64,000 nucleotides of DNA, from the NCBI RefSeq assembly GCF_001045555.1, contig NZ_LFBU01000002.1, positions 868,001-932,000 of the forward strand. Direction: 5' to 3'. The translations under genes and the position numbers were made by a program. The stretch is from Marinobacter subterrani. Lineage in GTDB: Bacteria > Pseudomonadota > Gammaproteobacteria > Pseudomonadales > Oleiphilaceae. Of this stretch, positions 9,907-19,187 are shown one piece after another. Each line of letters begins with the position of its first letter. The stretch's first letter is position 1. The notes under the pieces are model-generated. The model did no database searches, was not told the origin of the DNA, and was given only the letters and a program-made list of their open reading frames with translations.

Positions 9907-10863
9907 ATGGGTGAGTTTGAGCTGATCCGGCGTTATTTTCTGCCGCTCGCCGGGCAGGGTAAGTCCCGGTCCCTGATTCTGGGGCCGGGGGATGACTGCG
10001 CGATTCAGCGAATTCCCGCAGGCCGGGATCTTGTCTTTTCCGTGGACACCCTCGTTGAAGGCGTCCACTTCCCCAAATACTATCGCCCGGATTACCTTGG
10101 CTGGCGTGCCCTGGCTGCAGCGGCCAGTGACCTGGCTGCCATGGGGGCGGATCCCGAATGCTTCACCCTGGCACTGACCCTGCCGGCAGCAGACGAACAA
10201 TGGCTGGCCGGTTTTGCCGAGGGGCTCAGAGCGGCCAGTGACGCGTTCGGTCTGGCTCTGGCCGGAGGAGATACCACCTCTGGCCCGCTAACGCTTACGC
10301 TTCAGGTGCACGGAACCGTGGACGAGGGCACCGCCATTCGCCGCACAGGTGCGCGGCCGGGTGACCTTGTTGCGGTATCCGGCACCCTTGGCGACGCCGG
10401 CGCTGCCCTGGAGTATCTCGCCGAGCCAGCGCCCACCCCGGACATGGCGGCCATGCTGGACCGCTATCACCGGCCACGGCCAAGGCTCGAACTGGGACGC
10501 TCGGTGCGGGGTTTTGCCAGTGCCGCCATTGATGTTTCTGACGGTTTGCTGGCCGACCTCGGCCATATTCTTCAGGCCTCAGGTGTTGGCGCCAGCCTCG
10601 ACAGTGCGCGGCTGCCGGTTTCTCCCTCGCTGGCGCGCCTCAAGGGGGATGCCTCCGTGGCCCATGCGCTGCGCTCCGGTGACGATTACGAGTTGTGCCT
10701 GACTTTTCCGGAGGATCGCTGGGGTGCTATGCCGGAGAGCGTCAAACGCCAGTTATCAGTGATTGGTGTTATCCAGGCGGAAGCTGGGCTGTATCTGGAC
10801 GGAACGGATTGTAGCGCTGGCGGCACGCCGTCGGGGTTCGACCATTTCAGGGGCAAGGGATGA
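9907..10863 (+). CDS. thiL: Thiamine-monophosphate kinase
   Basis: Phosphorylates thiamine monophosphate to the active cofactor with ATP. The 318 residues carry the family blocks MGEFELIRRYF, GPGDDCAI, VDTLVEGVHFP with magnesium ligands, LAGGDTT, and DVSDGLLADLGH. I start at ATG 9907, which gives the conserved N-terminus; the longer open frame from 9874 overlaps nusB. It is the last gene of the nrdR-to-thiL run. The gene downstream is on the other strand. Confidence 0.95.
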   Translation: MGEFELIRRYFLPLAGQGKSRSLILGPGDDCAIQRIPAGRDLVFSVDTLVEGVHFPKYYRPDYLGWRALAAAASDLAAMGADPECFTLALTLPAADEQWLAGFAEGLRAASDAFGLALAGGDTTSGPLTLTLQVHGTVDEGTAIRRTGARPGDLVAVSGTLGDAGAALEYLAEPAPTPDMAAMLDRYHRPRPRLELGRSVRGFASAAIDVSDGLLADLGHILQASGVGASLDSARLPVSPSLARLKGDASVAHALRSGDDYELCLTFPEDRWGAMPESVKRQLSVIGVIQAEAGLYLDGTDCSAGGTPSGFDHFRGKG

Positions 10864-10911
10864 GGCGGTATGCAGGGAGGCCTCAGAGAGGCTCCCTTTG
10901 GTGGCGTTAAT

Positions 10912-11115
10912 TTAGTGCAGTTGCTGTTCTTCGGGTAACAACCGAACAACGTGTAGGAAGCGCTTCAGCCCAGTTTCGGCGCGCTCCCGTGAGGCAAACG
11001 GACCACTGTCAAACCCTTCCCGGGTGGTGAAGTACCATTTGCTCCCTACGCAGAAGAATCGGCTGCTGCGAAAGGGAACCGGCCCTTCTTCTCCGGTCCT
11101 GCATTGGGTATCCAT
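10912..11115 (-). CDS. Small DUF6316-like protein
   Basis: A 67-residue protein of unknown function. It reads PFRSSRFFCVGSKWYFTTRE followed by GPFASRERAE and a short helix, a pattern I recognise from small gammaproteobacterial proteins of the DUF6316 type (aromatic-rich sheet, then a helix). No signal peptide or membrane segment. The start MDTQCRTG at 11115 is chosen for its CAGGAG Shine-Dalgarno about six bases upstream; the open frame runs 99 bases further without support. It converges with thiL and diverges from the lipoprotein gene at 11383. No function can be read from context. Confidence 0.7.
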   Translation of the reverse strand: MDTQCRTGEEGPVPFRSSRFFCVGSKWYFTTREGFDSGPFASRERAETGLKRFLHVVRLLPEEQQLH

Positions 11116-11382
11116 GATGTCTCCTGTGCCCGTTTTTATGTTCTGGTTATCGGGCGCCGCGTTGATGAGTGCCGATCTGTCTAAAATTAATCCAATCCGG
11201 GATAAATTCAACATTTTTTTACATTTTTACGGGGTACGTCTCAATCAGGATCAGAGACCGCAGAGCGGCAAAGGCCGACAGCGCTCTGCCATTGTCTTGC
11301 TCTTGTCAGATGCACTCGTCAGAATGTTAGCGATCTGGCGCGAGCCTCAACCAGTTTTGTTTCCCATCATCAAGGAGATTGA

Positions 11383-12078
11383 ATGAGCATCTGTCACGTT
11401 TACCGTGTTTTCACGTCTGCACTGCGAGGCGGGCATAAGCATGTTACAGGCCTTCGCGCCGGGCTGGCCGTATTGCTTGCGATGGCCCTGGTGGGTTGCG
11501 CTTCCGGTGTCAGTGTCGTGGAGACCTGGGAGGGAAATCCCCAGGCCGCAGCGAGCGCAGCCACACTGAAGACCCCGGGTGAAATCCGGGTTACCCGGGT
11601 TAATGGCCGCGACATGACCAACTTTCTGATGCAGGATCTGGCTCTGGATTACGCTCTGCTGCCCGGCGAAAACCAGGTGGTCTTTGTCTACAAAACGATC
11701 TGGGCAAAAACCGGGGTGGTCAGTAACGGCGAATCGAAAGTTCACGTGATCGAGAGTCAACCCCAGGTGGTCCGTTTTGAGGCTGAAGCCGGCGAAACCT
11801 ATCATTTCGAATTCCCCAAACCGGATTCCCGGCAGGAAGCGGAGCGTATGATGCCTGAGTTTTCCGCCGCCATCGTGTCTTCGTCTGGCCAGACAGTCGC
11901 CAGTTCTACTGACTGGACTGCGGCGGATCAGGCCATGGCATCCCGGACACCGATCCCCGGCTCGCCTTCAGATGGCACGGTCGGCAGCAGTGGCAGTGCT
12001 CTGGACCAGCTCAAGGCAATCTGGAAAACCGCCAGCGATGAGGAGAAAAAAACGTTTCTCCGTTGGGCGTTTGAATAA
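11383..12078 (+). CDS. DUF2057 (YccT-like) lipoprotein
   Basis: A 231-residue predicted lipoprotein. After a long n-region there is a hydrophobic stretch and lipobox LVGC with C39 as the acylated residue, so it is likely anchored in the outer membrane facing the periplasm. The mature part (GEIRVTRVNGRD, LLPGENQVVFVYKTIW, FEAEAGETYHFEFP) matches DUF2057, the family of E. coli YccT, which has been linked to curli control; function here is unknown. The C-terminal 60 residues are low-complexity Ser/Gly then a charged helix. AAGGAG sits just upstream of the ATG. It stands alone between a minus-strand gene on either side. Confidence 0.75.
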   Translation: MSICHVYRVFTSALRGGHKHVTGLRAGLAVLLAMALVGCASGVSVVETWEGNPQAAASAATLKTPGEIRVTRVNGRDMTNFLMQDLALDYALLPGENQVVFVYKTIWAKTGVVSNGESKVHVIESQPQVVRFEAEAGETYHFEFPKPDSRQEAERMMPEFSAAIVSSSGQTVASSTDWTAADQAMASRTPIPGSPSDGTVGSSGSALDQLKAIWKTASDEEKKTFLRWAFE

Positions 12079-12113
12079 CACCTGATCGTACAGCAATCGC
12101 TTCCGGGCCAGAT

Positions 12114-13646
12114 TCAGGCTCGGAAGCGATTCAGAGCCTTCCTCAGAATGCCCTCCAGGGCTGTCATGGCATCATCTGCCAGGGTCTGGGTTGAACTGGC
12201 CGAAGTTGGCGAATCATGACTGGCCTCAGTCCCGAGCCGGTGCACCGCTTCCTCAATCGCGTGCAGACTCTCGTCGACATGTGCCTGCAATGACTCCCCG
12301 TTGGCCACCACGTCCGGACAGGTGGTGAAGTTGAGGGTGAGCTTCCCTTCGTAGCTCACTGCGACGATCACCAGCCCCATGCTGTCGAATAGCGGCGCCG
12401 TGTTGTATTGCTGAACCAGGCGCGCGCCCTGCAGGTACAGCGGCACCTGGGGCCCCGGAACGTTGGTGATCGGCAGGTTGAAGACCGGCTGGTAACGCTG
12501 GGCAATCTGCAATTCCGAGTAAAGTCGCGCAGACAGGGCCAGCATGGTCGAGGGCAGCAGTTCCGTGAGCCGGTCGGCCGCTATGGCCTCCCGGTAGGGT
12601 TCCGACGCCACGGCATTCCAGTGGATCCGTCGAATTCGTTGCGCCGGGTTTGGCTCGTCGGTAGCCAGGTCCAGCAGCATGGCGGACATCTGGTTTCCGG
12701 TTGCCCGGCGCAGGCTTTTGGAGCGCACGGAAATCGGTGTCATGGCCACCAGGGATTTGCGGTTATCCGCACCTTCGGCGGTCAGGTAGCGGCGGAGCGT
12801 CTCGGCGCACAGGCCGAGCACCACATCATTCAGGGTGACATCTCCGAGCGATGCCTTCACCGTTTTAAGGCGAGGCAGCGCCACGCTGGCCGCGATAATT
12901 TGCCGGTTCGCGGTTATCTGGCGATTAAACGGGCTGTGTGGCGCAGAAAACAGCGGCAGTGGCAGCGGCAGTTTACGCAGCTGTTTCTGAATCAGCCCCC
13001 GGGCGGTGGCCTGGGCCGCGCTGGCCGCCAGCGAGGTGAGCTGCAGAGGGGTGCGAAGCATGTTGGCGCCGGCCTGCAGCACAACCCGCTCACTGGAGGG
13101 CTCCGGGCGGGGTTGCCAGGCGCGCGGTGGTGTTATCGCTCGCGGTTCGGGCGTGTACTCGAGCAACTTCCCGATGATTTCCTCGCCGCTGAAGGCATCA
13201 ATGGCCGCATGGTGCAGTTTGACAATGAGCGCAAAACCCTCGGCGCCATCATCCCGGTCATCCAGCCTGAAACCATCCACAAAGGTGATGTGCCAAAGCG
13301 GCCGGTCTCTTTTCAGGGGCTCCTCGAGGATTTTCGAAGCCAGTGCCATCAGGCTGGATTTACGGCCGTATTCACCGAGGTTGACGTAGGCAAGGTGGCG
13401 CTCAATGCTGAAGTCCGGATCATCAATCCAGTAGGGCCGGCTCAGGCGCAGCGGGATCTCCTTGAGCCGCTGGCGGAATACCGGGACCACGTGCAGCCGG
13501 CTGCGAAGGTAGGCCACGAAGGTGCTGAACGCCAGAGGAGCAGCCCTCTGACTGGCATCAAAAAGGTAGATCCCGCCGATGTGCATCGGGGTGGTTTCCG
13601 ATTCCAGATACAGGAAAGACGCATCGAGTTCCGACAACTGTCGCAT
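12114..13646 (-). CDS. Wax ester synthase/diacylglycerol acyltransferase (WS/DGAT) family protein
   Basis: Enzymes of this family join acyl-CoA to a fatty alcohol or diacylglycerol to make storage wax esters or triacylglycerols, and are typical of Marinobacter. The 510 residues contain MRQLSELDASFLYLE, the PLW motif at 116-118, LHHAAIDAF at 144-152 holding the catalytic HH (145-146) and D150, and LNDVVLGLC. The usual HHxxxDG ends in A here (A151), so substrate range or activity may differ from the classic enzymes. The start at 13646 has AAGGAAG upstream and shares one base with the stop of the LysR gene, implying coupled translation. Confidence 0.9.
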   Translation of the reverse strand: MRQLSELDASFLYLESETTPMHIGGIYLFDASQRAAPLAFSTFVAYLRSRLHVVPVFRQRLKEIPLRLSRPYWIDDPDFSIERHLAYVNLGEYGRKSSLMALASKILEEPLKRDRPLWHITFVDGFRLDDRDDGAEGFALIVKLHHAAIDAFSGEEIIGKLLEYTPEPRAITPPRAWQPRPEPSSERVVLQAGANMLRTPLQLTSLAASAAQATARGLIQKQLRKLPLPLPLFSAPHSPFNRQITANRQIIAASVALPRLKTVKASLGDVTLNDVVLGLCAETLRRYLTAEGADNRKSLVAMTPISVRSKSLRRATGNQMSAMLLDLATDEPNPAQRIRRIHWNAVASEPYREAIAADRLTELLPSTMLALSARLYSELQIAQRYQPVFNLPITNVPGPQVPLYLQGARLVQQYNTAPLFDSMGLVIVAVSYEGKLTLNFTTCPDVVANGESLQAHVDESLHAIEEAVHRLGTEASHDSPTSASSTQTLADDAMTALEGILRKALNRFRA

Positions 13647-14563
13647 CACAGAGCTTCCTTTGGTGCCGGTTTGACTACATCGTCCCTGCTGAGCCGGTCC
13701 CAGAACCACATCAGGGCCTTGCCCTGGTCTTCAGCATGCCGGGCCAGGTGCAGCATGATGGGTTGGCGGGCCTCATGAACCCGCTTCACAACCAGGCTTC
13801 CCTCCTCCAGTTGCCGCCCAATTCGTGCCTCGGGTAACCAGCCGACCCCGAGACCGGCAACCTGTATGGCAATCTTCTGGTCGATGTTGGCAACGGTCAG
13901 GGTTCGTTGCCGGCGAAAAATGCCGGCATGGCCCGGCGGCAATGAGCGCGAGGTATCGGCGGCTACGGCGGCCGGGTAACGGGAGATGTCCTCTTCCGAA
14001 AGAGGCTCCTCGGCACTTGCCAGCGGATGGTTGTCGGCAACGGCGAACACGAACGGCATTTCCCCGAGCGCTCTGGTGGTAAAGTTTCCGGCCGGCTTGC
14101 TGAAATTGTCGGCACCAATGATCAGGTCGACCCTCCGGCTTTGCAGGGCATCCCAGGTGCCGGCAAAGACTTCCTCCACGATCTGTACGTCCACGGGTAC
14201 GCCAAGCTGGTAGAAGTCCCGGATGGCCGGGAACAGACATTCCGCGGGCAACAGGGAATTAAATCCGATTCGCAGTCTGGTCTCCCAGCCCTGGGCAACC
14301 TGGCGGGTTGTGTGGGCAAGGTTTTCGGCCGCCTCCAGCAGTGTGCGTCCCTCTTCCAGCAGGTAGTGGCCTGCCGGTGTCAGCCTGGCGCGGTGACCGG
14401 TACGGTCATAGATGGCGACATTGAGGTCTTCCTCCAGCTTCTGGACGGTGTAGCTGATGGCGGAAGGCACCCGGAAAAGTTCGCCGGCAGCGCCCGCGAA
14501 ACTGCCTTTGCGATCGATGGCGTCAAGAACTTTGAGAGCGTCTATGGTGATGGCTGTATGCAT
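13646..14563 (-). CDS. LysR-type transcriptional regulator
   Basis: A 305-residue regulator with an N-terminal winged helix-turn-helix (about 1-62; GSFAGAAGELFRVPSAISYT is the recognition region) and a periplasmic-binding-like effector domain (about 90-295). The inducer is unknown. It is upstream of, and overlaps by one base, the WS/DGAT gene on the same strand, so it may be autoregulated together with that gene; divergent regulation of the hydroquinone reductase at 14847 is an alternative, since LysR genes often control a divergent neighbour. A structured element (14672-14777) lies in its leader. Confidence 0.9.
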   Translation of the reverse strand: MHTAITIDALKVLDAIDRKGSFAGAAGELFRVPSAISYTVQKLEEDLNVAIYDRTGHRARLTPAGHYLLEEGRTLLEAAENLAHTTRQVAQGWETRLRIGFNSLLPAECLFPAIRDFYQLGVPVDVQIVEEVFAGTWDALQSRRVDLIIGADNFSKPAGNFTTRALGEMPFVFAVADNHPLASAEEPLSEEDISRYPAAVAADTSRSLPPGHAGIFRRQRTLTVANIDQKIAIQVAGLGVGWLPEARIGRQLEEGSLVVKRVHEARQPIMLHLARHAEDQGKALMWFWDRLSRDDVVKPAPKEAL

Positions 14564-14671
14564 GTTCGAATTATCTGAGGTTGTTGGCCAGAAATGCTTG
14601 TTTGAGAGGGTAGCAGGGTCGCCGTTATTCTGCCTTTAGTTTCGATTCGCTCCTGTATCTGGAGGGGCAGC

Positions 14672-14777
14672 GGGTATCGGGGAAGGCCTTTGCAAACACG
14701 CCGTGAACCCGTCCCTGGGGGGCTCGGCATTGCCATCCATGGCAATGCACGGTTTGCAAAGGCCTTCCCCGATACCC
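14672..14777 (-). ncRNA. GGA-hairpin structured element, copy B
   Basis: Perfect 26-bp outer arms (14752-14777 with 14672-14697) enclose, on the minus strand, hairpin 1 GCATTGCCA-TGGA-TGGCAATGC (14727-14748), hairpin 2 CCCAGGGACGGG (14708-14719), then TTCACGGCGT. It lies between the LysR gene and the divergent reductase gene, sense with the LysR gene and 108 bases from its start. Same plan as 4425-4528 and 43715-43822, with unrelated arm sequence. Confidence 0.65.
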
Positions 14778-14846
14778 TCGGCAGACTCCTTGCGGGCCTC
14801 CACAGATACAGTATCAGACATTCAGGATTTTTAATCGGAGGAGTTT

Positions 14847-15833
14847 ATGGGCCTGTTAATTGACGGCAAATGGCATGACCAGTGGTACGACACCGACAAG
14901 ACCGGTGGCAAGTTTGAACGGGAGGCGGCCCGGTTCCGGAACTGGGTGACCGCCGATGGCTCACCGGGGCCGGATGGTGAAGGTGGTTTCAAGGCTGAGT
15001 CCGGGCGTTATCACCTTTATGTGTCCATGGCGTGCCCCTGGGCGCACCGGACGTTGATTTTCCGGAAGTTGAAAGGGCTGGAAAAGCACATTTCGGTGTC
15101 GGTGGTGCATCCGGATATGGTGGAAAATGGCTGGGAGTTCCGGCCGGACAGTGAGCAGCATCGGGATCACCTGCATGGGTTCCGGTTTCTGCACCAGGTT
15201 TACACCAAGGCTGCGCCCGAGTATTCCGGCCGGGTGACGGTGCCGACCTTGTGGGATAAAGAGAAGCAGACGATTGCGAGCAATGAGTCCGCGGAGATCA
15301 TCCGGATGTTCAATTCGGCGTTCGACGGGCTTGAGGGCGTCCGGACGGATCTGGATTTCTATCCCGCCGCGTTGCAGGGCGAGATTGATGAGGTGAACGC
15401 CCGGGTTTATGACACGGTCAACAACGGTGTCTACAAAGCGGGCTTTGCCACCGCGCAGGACAGGTACGAGGAGGCCTATGAAGCGCTGTTCGAGTCTCTC
15501 GACTGGCTTGAGGCCCGACTGGCTGGTCAGCGCTATCTGGTCGGCGACCAGTTAACCGAGGCCGACTGGCGCCTGTTTACCACGCTGATCCGGTTTGATG
15601 CGGTGTATTTCAGCCATTTCAAATGCAATCGCCAGCGGATCGGCGATTTCCCGGCGCTTTCTGCCTACCTGCGGGACCTGTACCAGGTGCCGGGTGTTGC
15701 GGAGACGGTGGATATCGGGCAGATAAAGCGCCATTACTACGTGAGCCAGCGGACCATCAACCCGACACAGATTGTGCCGGTGGGGCCGGTGTTGGATTTT
15801 GCATCGCCTCATGGCAGGGAGGTCTTGGGGTGA
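14847..15833 (+). CDS. Glutathionyl-hydroquinone reductase (Xi-class glutathione transferase)
   Basis: Reduces S-glutathionyl-hydroquinones back to hydroquinones with glutathione, as E. coli YqjG does; a cytoplasmic dimer. The 328 residues have the Xi-class thioredoxin domain with the catalytic cysteine C63 in MACPWAHRTLIF, then VPTLWDKEKQTIASNESAEI for glutathione binding, and an all-helical C-terminal domain ending in the family's HYYVSQRTINPTQIVP. GGAGGAG precedes the ATG. A divergent LysR gene lies on the other side of the structured element at 14672-14777 and could regulate it. Exact substrate is unknown. Confidence 0.9.
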   Translation: MGLLIDGKWHDQWYDTDKTGGKFEREAARFRNWVTADGSPGPDGEGGFKAESGRYHLYVSMACPWAHRTLIFRKLKGLEKHISVSVVHPDMVENGWEFRPDSEQHRDHLHGFRFLHQVYTKAAPEYSGRVTVPTLWDKEKQTIASNESAEIIRMFNSAFDGLEGVRTDLDFYPAALQGEIDEVNARVYDTVNNGVYKAGFATAQDRYEEAYEALFESLDWLEARLAGQRYLVGDQLTEADWRLFTTLIRFDAVYFSHFKCNRQRIGDFPALSAYLRDLYQVPGVAETVDIGQIKRHYYVSQRTINPTQIVPVGPVLDFASPHGREVLG

Positions 15834-15849
15834 CTTGCCGGTGACCAGT

Positions 15850-15881
15850 GTCGGATTACGGCTTCGCCTAATCCGACCTAC
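15850..15881. repeat. TCGGATTA palindromic repeat, copy 5
   Basis: GTCGGATTACGGCTTCGCCTAATCCGACCTAC. Head-to-head with copy 6 (15908-15940) in the 128-base gap between the reductase gene and convergent ispB. Confidence 0.8.
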
Positions 15882-15907
15882 CCGGGGTCAACGCGAGGCA
15901 TAAAAAC

Positions 15908-15940
15908 GTAGGTCGGGTTAGGCGAAGCCGTAATCCGATA
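15908..15940. repeat. TCGGATTA palindromic repeat, copy 6
   Basis: GTAGGTCGGGTTAGGCGAAGCCGTAATCCGATA. One change in the left arm (GGGTTAG). Opposite orientation to copy 5, 26 bases away, so the pair can also fold into one long cruciform or transcript hairpin. Confidence 0.8.
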
Positions 15941-15961
15941 GACCGCTTGCGAAACAGCGCG

Positions 15962-16930
15962 CTAGCTAACCCGCGCAACCGCAATATCAGTCAGCAACAC
16001 CATCGCTTCCTTGTGTGCTGTTTCGGGAAGGCATTTCAGGCAGCTGGCGGCCAACGCGGCCTGCTCCCGGGCTCGAGTCATGGTGTATTCGATTGCACCT
16101 GAGCGCTCAACGATCTCGAGGATGCGGGGCAGCTCATCCAGCCCGCCCTTGCGGATGGCCTGACGGATAAGCTGGCGTTCGTCTTCCGTGCCGTGGGCCA
16201 TGGCGTGAATCAGGGGCAGGGTGGTCTTGCCCTCGGCCAGGTCATCGCCGACATTCTTGCCCATGGCCTCGGCATCGCCCCGGTAATCCAGTATGTCGTC
16301 CACCAGCTGGAACGCCAGGCCCAGATGCTTGCCATAGTTCTTCAGTCCCAGCGCCTGCTCCTCATTGGCGTTGGCGAGCAGGGCTCCGGTATGGGAGGCG
16401 GCTTCAAACAGCATGGCGGTCTTGTTGTGGATGACCTGCATATACTGGTCTTCGGTCAGGTCCGGGTTTTTCACGTTCATCAGTTGCATGACTTCGCCTT
16501 CGGCGATCACCGCCGTCGCGCGGGATAAAACCTCCATGATCGGCAGGCTTTTGAGCTCCACCATCATCTCGAACGCCCGGGCGTAAAGGAAATCACCTAC
16601 CAGTACACTCGGGGCGTTACCCCAGCGGGCGTTGGCAGTGCTGCGGCCCCGGCGCATGTCCGAGGTGTCCACCACGTCGTCGTGGAGCAGGGTGGCGGTA
16701 TGCAGGAATTCGATCACCGCGGCCAGTTTGAGGTGATCGTTCTGGCCGTAGCCCGCCGCCTGGCTGGAAAGCAGAACCAGCAGGGGCCTCAACCGCTTGC
16801 CGCCGCTTTCGATGATGTACTGGGCAATTTTCTCCACCAGGGGAACATCTGAGGAAAGCCGCTGGATGATCAGGTCATTAACGCGGCTGAAGTCGTCGGC
16901 CACGGTGTCGTAAATGCGCTGGGCTGTCAT
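15962..16930 (-). CDS. ispB: Octaprenyl (polyprenyl) diphosphate synthase
   Basis: Trans-prenyltransferase that builds the long isoprenoid tail of ubiquinone. The 322 residues contain both aspartate-rich motifs: DDVVD (84-88) in LLHDDVVDTSDMRRG and DDILD (211-215) in LVDDILDYRGD, plus GGKRLRPLL near residue 43. Chain length (C40 or C45) cannot be read from sequence alone. I start at ATG 16930 (MTAQRIYDTVADDF) because it aligns with E. coli IspB; the frame is open to 16987. It is divergent from rplU-rpmA, the same arrangement as in E. coli. Confidence 0.95.
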   Translation of the reverse strand: MTAQRIYDTVADDFSRVNDLIIQRLSSDVPLVEKIAQYIIESGGKRLRPLLVLLSSQAAGYGQNDHLKLAAVIEFLHTATLLHDDVVDTSDMRRGRSTANARWGNAPSVLVGDFLYARAFEMMVELKSLPIMEVLSRATAVIAEGEVMQLMNVKNPDLTEDQYMQVIHNKTAMLFEAASHTGALLANANEEQALGLKNYGKHLGLAFQLVDDILDYRGDAEAMGKNVGDDLAEGKTTLPLIHAMAHGTEDERQLIRQAIRKGGLDELPRILEIVERSGAIEYTMTRAREQAALAASCLKCLPETAHKEAMVLLTDIAVARVS

Positions 16931-17024
16931 GCGGCTTGTGGATCCCTTGCTGGTGCTTCTGTTGATATTTCGGGCAGGAAGCAGCAATGCTAGGTATTGG
17001 GGGCTATGGTGTCAACGTCAAGAA

Positions 17025-17054
17025 GGGGTCAGATGAAGGCGTTCATCTGACCCC
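17025..17054. repeat. GGGGTCAGATGAA hairpin, copy 1
   Basis: GGGGTCAGATGAA (17025-17037) and its exact complement (17042-17054) with a GGCG loop. Lies between divergent ispB and rplU. Related hairpins at 40885-40957 and 46579-46608. Confidence 0.75.
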
Positions 17055-17063
17055 ATGTTCAAC

Positions 17064-17092
17064 TTGCGTAGCTGTGCATCTTCTCGTACAAT
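17064..17092 (+). promoter_or_regulatory. Putative sigma-70 promoter of rplU-rpmA
   Basis: TTGCGT (17064-17069), 17-base spacer, TACAAT (17087-17092). Transcription would start near 17099, about 105 bases before rplU. Confidence 0.5.
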
Positions 17093-17203
17093 CACGCGCC
17101 CAACTCATCCCAACCTGCGCTCCCTGCTATAGGGTCGCCAGAGCGCCTCCCTTAGAACCAGGTGGATAAGAGCAGGGATGGGTCAATCGCGGAGAACGAG
17201 TAC

Positions 17204-17515
17204 ATGTACGCAGTTATTGTTAGCGGTGGTAAGCAACACCGTGTAAAAGAAGGCGAAACCCTGAAGCTGGAAAAGCTGGAAGTTGAAACCGGCGGTAACG
17301 TTGAGTTTGATCGTGTTCTGCTGATCGCCGATGGTGACAAGGTTCAGGTAGGCGCGCCGGTGGTTGATGGTGCCAAAGTGACTGCAGAAGTGGTTAGCCA
17401 CGGCCGTCACGACAAGGTTCAGATCATCAAGTTCCGTCGCCGGAAGCATCACATGAAGCGTCAGGGCCACCGTCAGTGGTTTACTGAAGTCAAGATCACG
17501 GGTATCCAGGGCTGA
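17204..17515 (+). CDS. rplU: 50S ribosomal protein L21
   Basis: Binds 23S rRNA in the large subunit. 103 residues, the same length as in E. coli. Reads [17 protein letters not shown] at the start and [16 protein letters not shown] near the end, both diagnostic. The start ATG at 17204 has CGGAGAACG upstream; the in-frame extension to 17162 is not conserved. It is followed 36 bases later by rpmA, the universal L21-L27 pair. Confidence 0.98.
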   Translation: MYAVIVSGGKQHRVKEGETLKLEKLEVETGGNVEFDRVLLIADGDKVQVGAPVVDGAKVTAEVVSHGRHDKVQIIKFRRRKHHMKRQGHRQWFTEVKITGIQG

Positions 17516-17551
17516 GGCTCTCGACTTACCCCTTAAATAAGGAGGCTGGTA

Positions 17552-17812
17552 ATGGCTCATAAAAAGGCAGCAGGTAGTACCCGTAACGGTCGCGATTCCG
17601 AGTCGAAACGACTTGGTGTGAAGCGCTATGGCGGTGAGACTGTTTCTGCAGGCAGCATCATCATTCGTCAGCGTGGCACCCGCTTCCACGCTGGCAGTAA
17701 CGTTGGCATTGGCAAGGACCACACCCTGTTTGCGAAAGCAGACGGCCAGGTGAAGTTCGAAGTCAAAGGCCCGCTGAGCCGCAAGTTCGTGAGCATCGTT
17801 CCGGCTGCGTAA
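17552..17812 (+). CDS. rpmA: 50S ribosomal protein L27
   Basis: Lies near the peptidyl-transferase centre of the large subunit. 86 residues beginning [16 protein letters not shown], with the flexible basic N-terminal tail, then [20 protein letters not shown] and a conserved beta barrel. There is no N-terminal extension of the Firmicutes type, so no processing is expected. AGGAGG lies upstream. An intrinsic terminator follows at 17889-17925. Confidence 0.98.
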   Translation: MAHKKAAGSTRNGRDSESKRLGVKRYGGETVSAGSIIIRQRGTRFHAGSNVGIGKDHTLFAKADGQVKFEVKGPLSRKFVSIVPAA

Positions 17813-17888
17813 GCAGCGGCGATCCGGTTCTGTCGAACCTTGGGTGGCACTGGTATCCTGATATCATCAGGTGTCCAGAGCCATCCGG

Positions 17889-17925
17889 AGCCCCGCAAAG
17901 CTTCCTAGAGGCTGCGGGGCTTTTT
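17889..17925 (+). terminator. Intrinsic terminator after rpmA
   Basis: AGCCCCGCA (17889-17897) pairs with TGCGGGGCT (17913-17921), followed by TTTT. It separates the ribosomal pair from obgE, which starts 32 bases later, so obgE may need its own promoter or depend on read-through. Confidence 0.8.
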
Positions 17926-17953
17926 AGTTTATGCGCGTCGCGCAAAGGGTTGA

Positions 17954-19153
<1,200 letters not shown>

Positions 19154-19187
19154 CGCCGGATAAGACCATAGGGATCACCCACGGACC

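Noticed and set aside
12408..13778. 456-codon open frame opposite the WS/DGAT gene
   Set aside because: Antisense shadow; WS/DGAT motifs fix the coding strand.
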